DNA of 11,890 nt from Larix sibirica (taxonomy: Eukaryota; Streptophyta; Pinopsida; Pinales; Pinaceae), in assembly GCA_004151065.3 (NCBI GenBank), contig NWUY0300065743.1, positions 9,606 to 21,495 of the forward strand, in the 5' to 3' direction. Shown here piece after piece: positions 8,382-11,890 of this stretch; position 1 is the stretch's first letter, and every line of letters starts with the position of its first letter. A program made the position numbers and the translations under genes. Under the pieces are notes generated by a model. It saw only the letters and a program-made list of their open reading frames with translations. It was not told where the DNA came from and ran no database searches.

Positions 8382-8739
8382 TGGTGTATGGATCACAATG
8401 AAGTGGCTTCATTTCTCGATCACAATGGACCGTGTGTATCTCTTTTGCCAATTGCAACTAGATTCCATCAATTTAGAACTATTGCGCAGTGTTATCTACA
8501 TCTTGTCCGTCCTTATACTTTTGTTATTAAGAATATTTGGTACTTGTTAGAAGCTCTGCCTAAGCCCATAGATTGAATTGTTGTACTTTATCCTATTCTT
8601 TTGCGTATTGTGGGCTTGTTGATGTCAATTCTGCCTAAAATTCAATAACCAAAGATTGGAAATCTAGACAGGTTTGAGACAAACTGCGGCTTGTAGAATT
8701 AGGGAGAGCCTTATTACATTCATATTAAATGTAAGGTAG
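8382..8739. other. No supported gene
   Basis: An open frame at 8388–8576 on + (62 codons) has no motif I recognise and no splice context, so I do not call it a gene. An inverted repeat TTACATT/AATGTAA lies at about 8714–8733. Confidence 0.4.
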
Positions 8740-9000
8740 GGTCACCTCCCATGGGCAAAGATGTGTATGATGTACATGTGTAGGATGAGCGAGAGTATCT
8801 AAATTTAAGGTCACAGCCAAGCGAGACACCAATTTGGTGTATGAGACCCCCTTGTTTGTGGGACAANTGTGGGACAAGGGACCCCCTCCGCACAACGATT
8901 TGGTTGCTAAAGTCTATGGAAGTATAGATACTCTACCTCCTATTGGATTTGAACTTGTGACCTCCTAGGAGGAAACACCAAAATGTGGCCAAGCATGTGG
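8740..9000 (-). mobile_element. tRNA-derived SINE-like element (minus strand)
   Basis: On the minus strand a box A-like TGGCCACATTTTGG (8991–8978) is followed by the perfect palindrome CCTCCTAGGAGG (8972–8961), where an anticodon-arm region would fall. Next comes an excellent box B, GTTCAAATCC (8954–8945). This order and spacing (about 35 bases between boxes) is that of a tRNA head. The rest, down to about 8740, would be the unrelated body. I see no poly(A) tail and no certain target-site duplication, and both ends are approximate. The head does not fold as an intact tRNA, so a functional tRNA gene is unlikely. Confidence 0.5.
8857..8877. repeat. TGTGGGACAA direct repeat around an ambiguous base
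   Basis: TGTGGGACAA occurs at 8857–8866 and 8868–8877 with the single n at 8867 between them. Either a real short duplication or an assembly join within a repeat. Confidence 0.8.
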
Positions 9001-9677
9001 AAAGAGTAATTGTCACCTTGGGAGAAGTAATGATGGACTTAATGCAGGGTGCCATGATCACCATTTTAAAATATATATCAATTACAACATTGATATAACC
9101 CTACCCATGCTTTATAAGGGGCAGATGATTCATTTCAGTGGTTAAGATGACTCTGTTATATAGGTCTATAGCTTCCTATTTTGTGGTTTGCTAGTTTTGG
9201 ATTGTTCTATGAAATGCACGACTTAATATGTGCTTTGACACCCTAGCAAAAGAAGGCCAATAGAAATGTGTTTGCAACGCTTTAAGAGTCTTTTTGATGT
9301 CAAAGTTACTTGAAACCTTTAAAATGTGCTTTTCATATTAGACATCGATGTAGTTCTCATTGAGAAGCATATACATATCCAAGCCCATAGAGAGATTCGT
9401 TAGTAAGATAGTAATTGGCACCATGTTGTACCTAATATTCATGTTTGGAGTGTCTGTTGGAAGTCTCTTTCTCAGATAGAGATAATCCAACTATATGTAT
9501 AGTTATAACCTTAAGTGTTAGGTGTTGTTGAAAGTGCAATTAAGGTAAGCTTGCGAAATTTATGAGCCATCTGTTCATGTCTCCACAGTGCTCTAGCTTG
9601 CATTGTGTGTGCACAAATCACAAAGTTTTATTATTTGAATGCAAAACTATTTCTTTGTGAAGGAGTTAGCATCCGTT
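9001..9677. other. No gene seen
   Basis: Stops in all frames; no recognisable protein, RNA gene or clear repeat. Confidence 0.5.
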
Positions 9678-9795
9678 GTTTAAATTATTACATACAAATT
9701 GTAGGTTGAAACTTCTATAGAATGCCACTACAGGTTTAAATTATTACATATATACCTTGTTCTACGTTGAATATTTCTATATAGTACCACTAGAG
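9678..9795 (+). repeat. Diverged tandem repeat, two copies of 56–62 bases
   Basis: Copy 1 (9678–9733) and copy 2 (9734–9795) both begin GTTTAAATTATTACATA and end TCTATA..AGT/TGCCACTA.AG-like. They share GTTGAA in the middle. A third copy may start at 9796 (GTTTC) but is lost at once. Confidence 0.75.
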
Positions 9796-10829
9796 GTTTC
9801 ATAGTGATAGGTGATTGAATGCCCATGATGTCTGAGCACAGTGCCTATGGCGTACTCAAACACTTGCCTCTAGCTTGAAGGTTTAAGTGAGGTAATAATG
9901 GCCATTGTTGTAGTGGAAATAAAGTGTTTTATTGCTTAATTGATTATTTTGGGACTTGATTTAGAGACCATCAAATATTGGAGAACCGCGGCACAAAAGC
10001 TGGGTAAGATTGCTGCAAAGGTAGGGACTACAGAAGATAACAAAGAACACATATGACCAATCCAAATTTAGAGTAGGTTGCAATCAGTGTGTATATGGTA
10101 GCAAGTTAGGTCCTATGGTAACCAGCCTTTGGACAACCTATGGCAAAGGGTTTTTGGAACCACACTTCTCATAAAGAAAAAAATGTTAAGTGTGCTTGAT
10201 CATTATTCATTAAGAATAAAATATGTTAGAAATGTAACAACAAAAAAATATTTATCCATCAGAGCAAACAATTTCTAATCAAAATAAATATAAGTAGAAA
10301 GAAAGAGGGTATATTCGTGTTGAAATGTCAATATCTTAACTTACTGTTTTGAAGAAGAGAATTCTAGAGAAGTGCTCGATTGAGAGTCGATTATAATTAG
10401 TCTGCGTGTATTAATTCATGTTTAAGTAGTGGATGTGGGCAACCAAAGGAGAATGCTCATTAATCATTGGTTTGATCAACTATTGAGTTGTTACAGTGGA
10501 GAGATATTAAAAGCTGAATATTTCGTGAATCAAATAATGTTTGAATCGAGGTTCCAATGAGTCATAGCTTTCAGTTACACAAGTCACATCCAAATGTGGG
10601 GTGTATCCATGGTGTGTTCCACTTTTTAGTAGACATGGTAATGGAAATTTGACATTTTGAATTTTGATTTGCAAGAGAAAAAAAATAATTTTTTACGGAA
10701 TTACATTGTTTTTCTAATGATGTTTTCAAAAAATAATAATGTAACTTTCGTTAATTAAATTCTAGTATTTTAAAATTCTCAGAAAAGTTAAATAATGAAT
10801 TTTGTTCCTGACATCAACTTTGCCATTTG
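9796..10829. other. No gene seen; AT-rich toward the end
   Basis: No open frame of note and no recognisable repeat family. 10675–10810 is strongly A/T-rich with runs such as AAAAAAAATAATTTTTT. Confidence 0.5.
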
Positions 10830-11050
10830 AGATGATATAGATGAAGGGGCTTTAACCCCTTGGAAGTTGTAGTGGCATGAAACCCTACATAAAGGGGTCA
10901 ACATTTATGGGTTTTAAACACTTGATCAAGGGCTATTTTAAAGCTTGATCGAGTGCTTGAAAGGAATTTTCAAGATACTTCAATAAGGGTTTATGAAACC
11001 CTTAATTGAGATCTTATTTGGTTACAAATAAATGCTCGATCAAGGAATTA
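10830..11050. repeat. Cluster of short palindromes and CTTGATCAAG-type motifs
   Basis: The cluster contains AAGGGG…CCCCTT (about 10845–10861), the perfect 10-bp palindrome CTTGATCAAG (10921–10930), CTTGATCGAG (10944–10953) and its exact complement CTCGATCAAG (11035–11044). It also contains TAAGGGTTT/AAACCCTTA with a 3-base loop (10984–10992, 10996–11004). A related TGCTCGAT lies near 10373. No coding sequence is seen. It may be a decayed repeat element. Confidence 0.5.
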
Positions 11051-11282
11051 TCTTAATCAAGGTGTGAATGTAACTAAAACAAATGAAAAGTAATTGAATT
11101 TTCACACAAAGCAAAATAGAGAAAAGACTAGTGCATGAGCCAACTCACATGCGGTTTATATTGTTATTGTGAAAAAAGATAAAAAATAGAAAATCGTGTC
11201 AATCTAATATTAAGCTGCATTAATCAATGATCAAGATAGAGAATATCAGAAAGCACAAAATTGAATATGATCATGTACATGT

Positions 11283-11340
11283 TGATGAAGATAAGTGAAA
11301 GAGAAGAAAATAAAGGATGAGAAAAAATGAGTAGAAGAGA
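11283..11340 (+). other. Purine-rich tract
   Basis: Nearly all A and G with scattered T (for example GTGAAAGAGAAGAAAATAAA). It is longer than a retroelement polypurine tract and has no LTR next to it. Confidence 0.6.
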
Positions 11341-11890
11341 GCACCAAGATGAAAATATAGGTCAACTTGTTTCCCAACCTTCATGCATCTAATTTGAGGG
11401 TCTTCAGGGCATCCAGTTGAGGGCAATATCACTGATTTTTAACCACTTTATCCAAATTCATAATATACTCATAGTTTTTATTTATAATCCAATTTATGAT
11501 TTATATTATGTTTTATATGTAACATGTGCAAAACATTGATTGGACTATTCGGTGATAGAATATAATTAGTGACAATGAGTTTCAAGAATAATTGAGTTGT
11601 GGTGGTTTTGAAAGGGTGGAAACTTTTTAGAAATTCTAGATGCAAAAACAAGGATTCTTGATTGAATAATTAGAGAACATGCTAGTGACATAATAGATTG
11701 TTTTAGTAAAGGTTAGTGATTACACAAGCTCAGATCTTACTCATAAACAAAAGATTAAACAAGCAACAAAGTTGTTGGGTTTAAATAATACTAAACAAAC
11801 AAATGGACATGCAAATGTATCAAAATCATTCTCTTCATTTGATAAAACAATAAAACATGATACTTGAGATACTTTTAAGGCAATTGCAAC
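11341..11890. other. No gene seen
   Basis: AT-rich intergenic DNA to the window end; no recognisable feature on either strand. Confidence 0.5.

Noticed and set aside
8388-8576. 62-codon + strand open frame
   Set aside because: No motif recognised, no promoter or splice evidence, within repeat-rich intergenic DNA.
8945-8991. A functional tRNA gene on the minus strand
   Set aside because: Box B is good, but there is no acceptor stem pairing or complete cloverleaf that I can see; a SINE head fits better.
8741-9018. GTCACCT at 8741–8747 and 9012–9018 as a target-site duplication of the minus-strand SINE
   Set aside because: Only 7 bases, and it would place box A about 20 bases from the 5' end, farther than usual.
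1-11890. CRISPR array, bacterial operon or other prokaryotic defence system
   Set aside because: No regularly spaced repeats and no prokaryotic gene layout; the spliced gene and retroelements mark plant nuclear DNA.

Overview
The window looks like nuclear DNA of a seed plant. Its introns are GT–AG, its exons are short, and most of the rest is AT-rich non-coding DNA littered with decayed retroelements. Low gene density and a possible very long 5' intron would suit a gymnosperm or another large plant genome, but I cannot name the species. One ambiguous base (n, 8867) points to a draft assembly.

The only convincing host gene is on the + strand at 3991–6703. Six exons join in one reading frame and give the last 599 residues of a protein. 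It has, in order, a Lys/Arg nuclear-localisation-like stretch, a CCHC zinc knuckle, a Pro/Met/Tyr-rich segment, a PLSREEF…ERRRR motif and a long charged Ser/Lys/Arg tail with three tandem ~35-residue repeats. This order best fits the C-terminal half of the plant RBBP6/MPE1-like family (PQT3-like RING E3 ligases). The DWNN and RING regions are not visible here and would lie upstream.

Layout: 89–1260 (– strand) is a broken retropepsin-bearing retroelement fragment. 1885–2390 has LTR-like features: a perfect 14-bp hairpin, a 22-bp tandem repeat and 'ttttctcc'-type motifs. 3123–3660 is a degenerate AACTG-rich repeat. If the gene extends upstream, all of this sits inside its intron. Downstream of the stop at 6703 come a T-rich 3' UTR, a SINE-like element on + (about 7674–7926, flanked by a 9-bp direct repeat), a diverged direct repeat (8178–8381), a tRNA-derived SINE-like element on – (about 8740–9000), a diverged tandem repeat (9678–9795) and a cluster of CTTGATCAAG-type palindromes (10830–11050). 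The remainder shows no gene.

I found no convincing new biological system. The best leads are the repeat-bearing tail and possible microexon of the RBBP6-like gene, and the two SINE-like elements.
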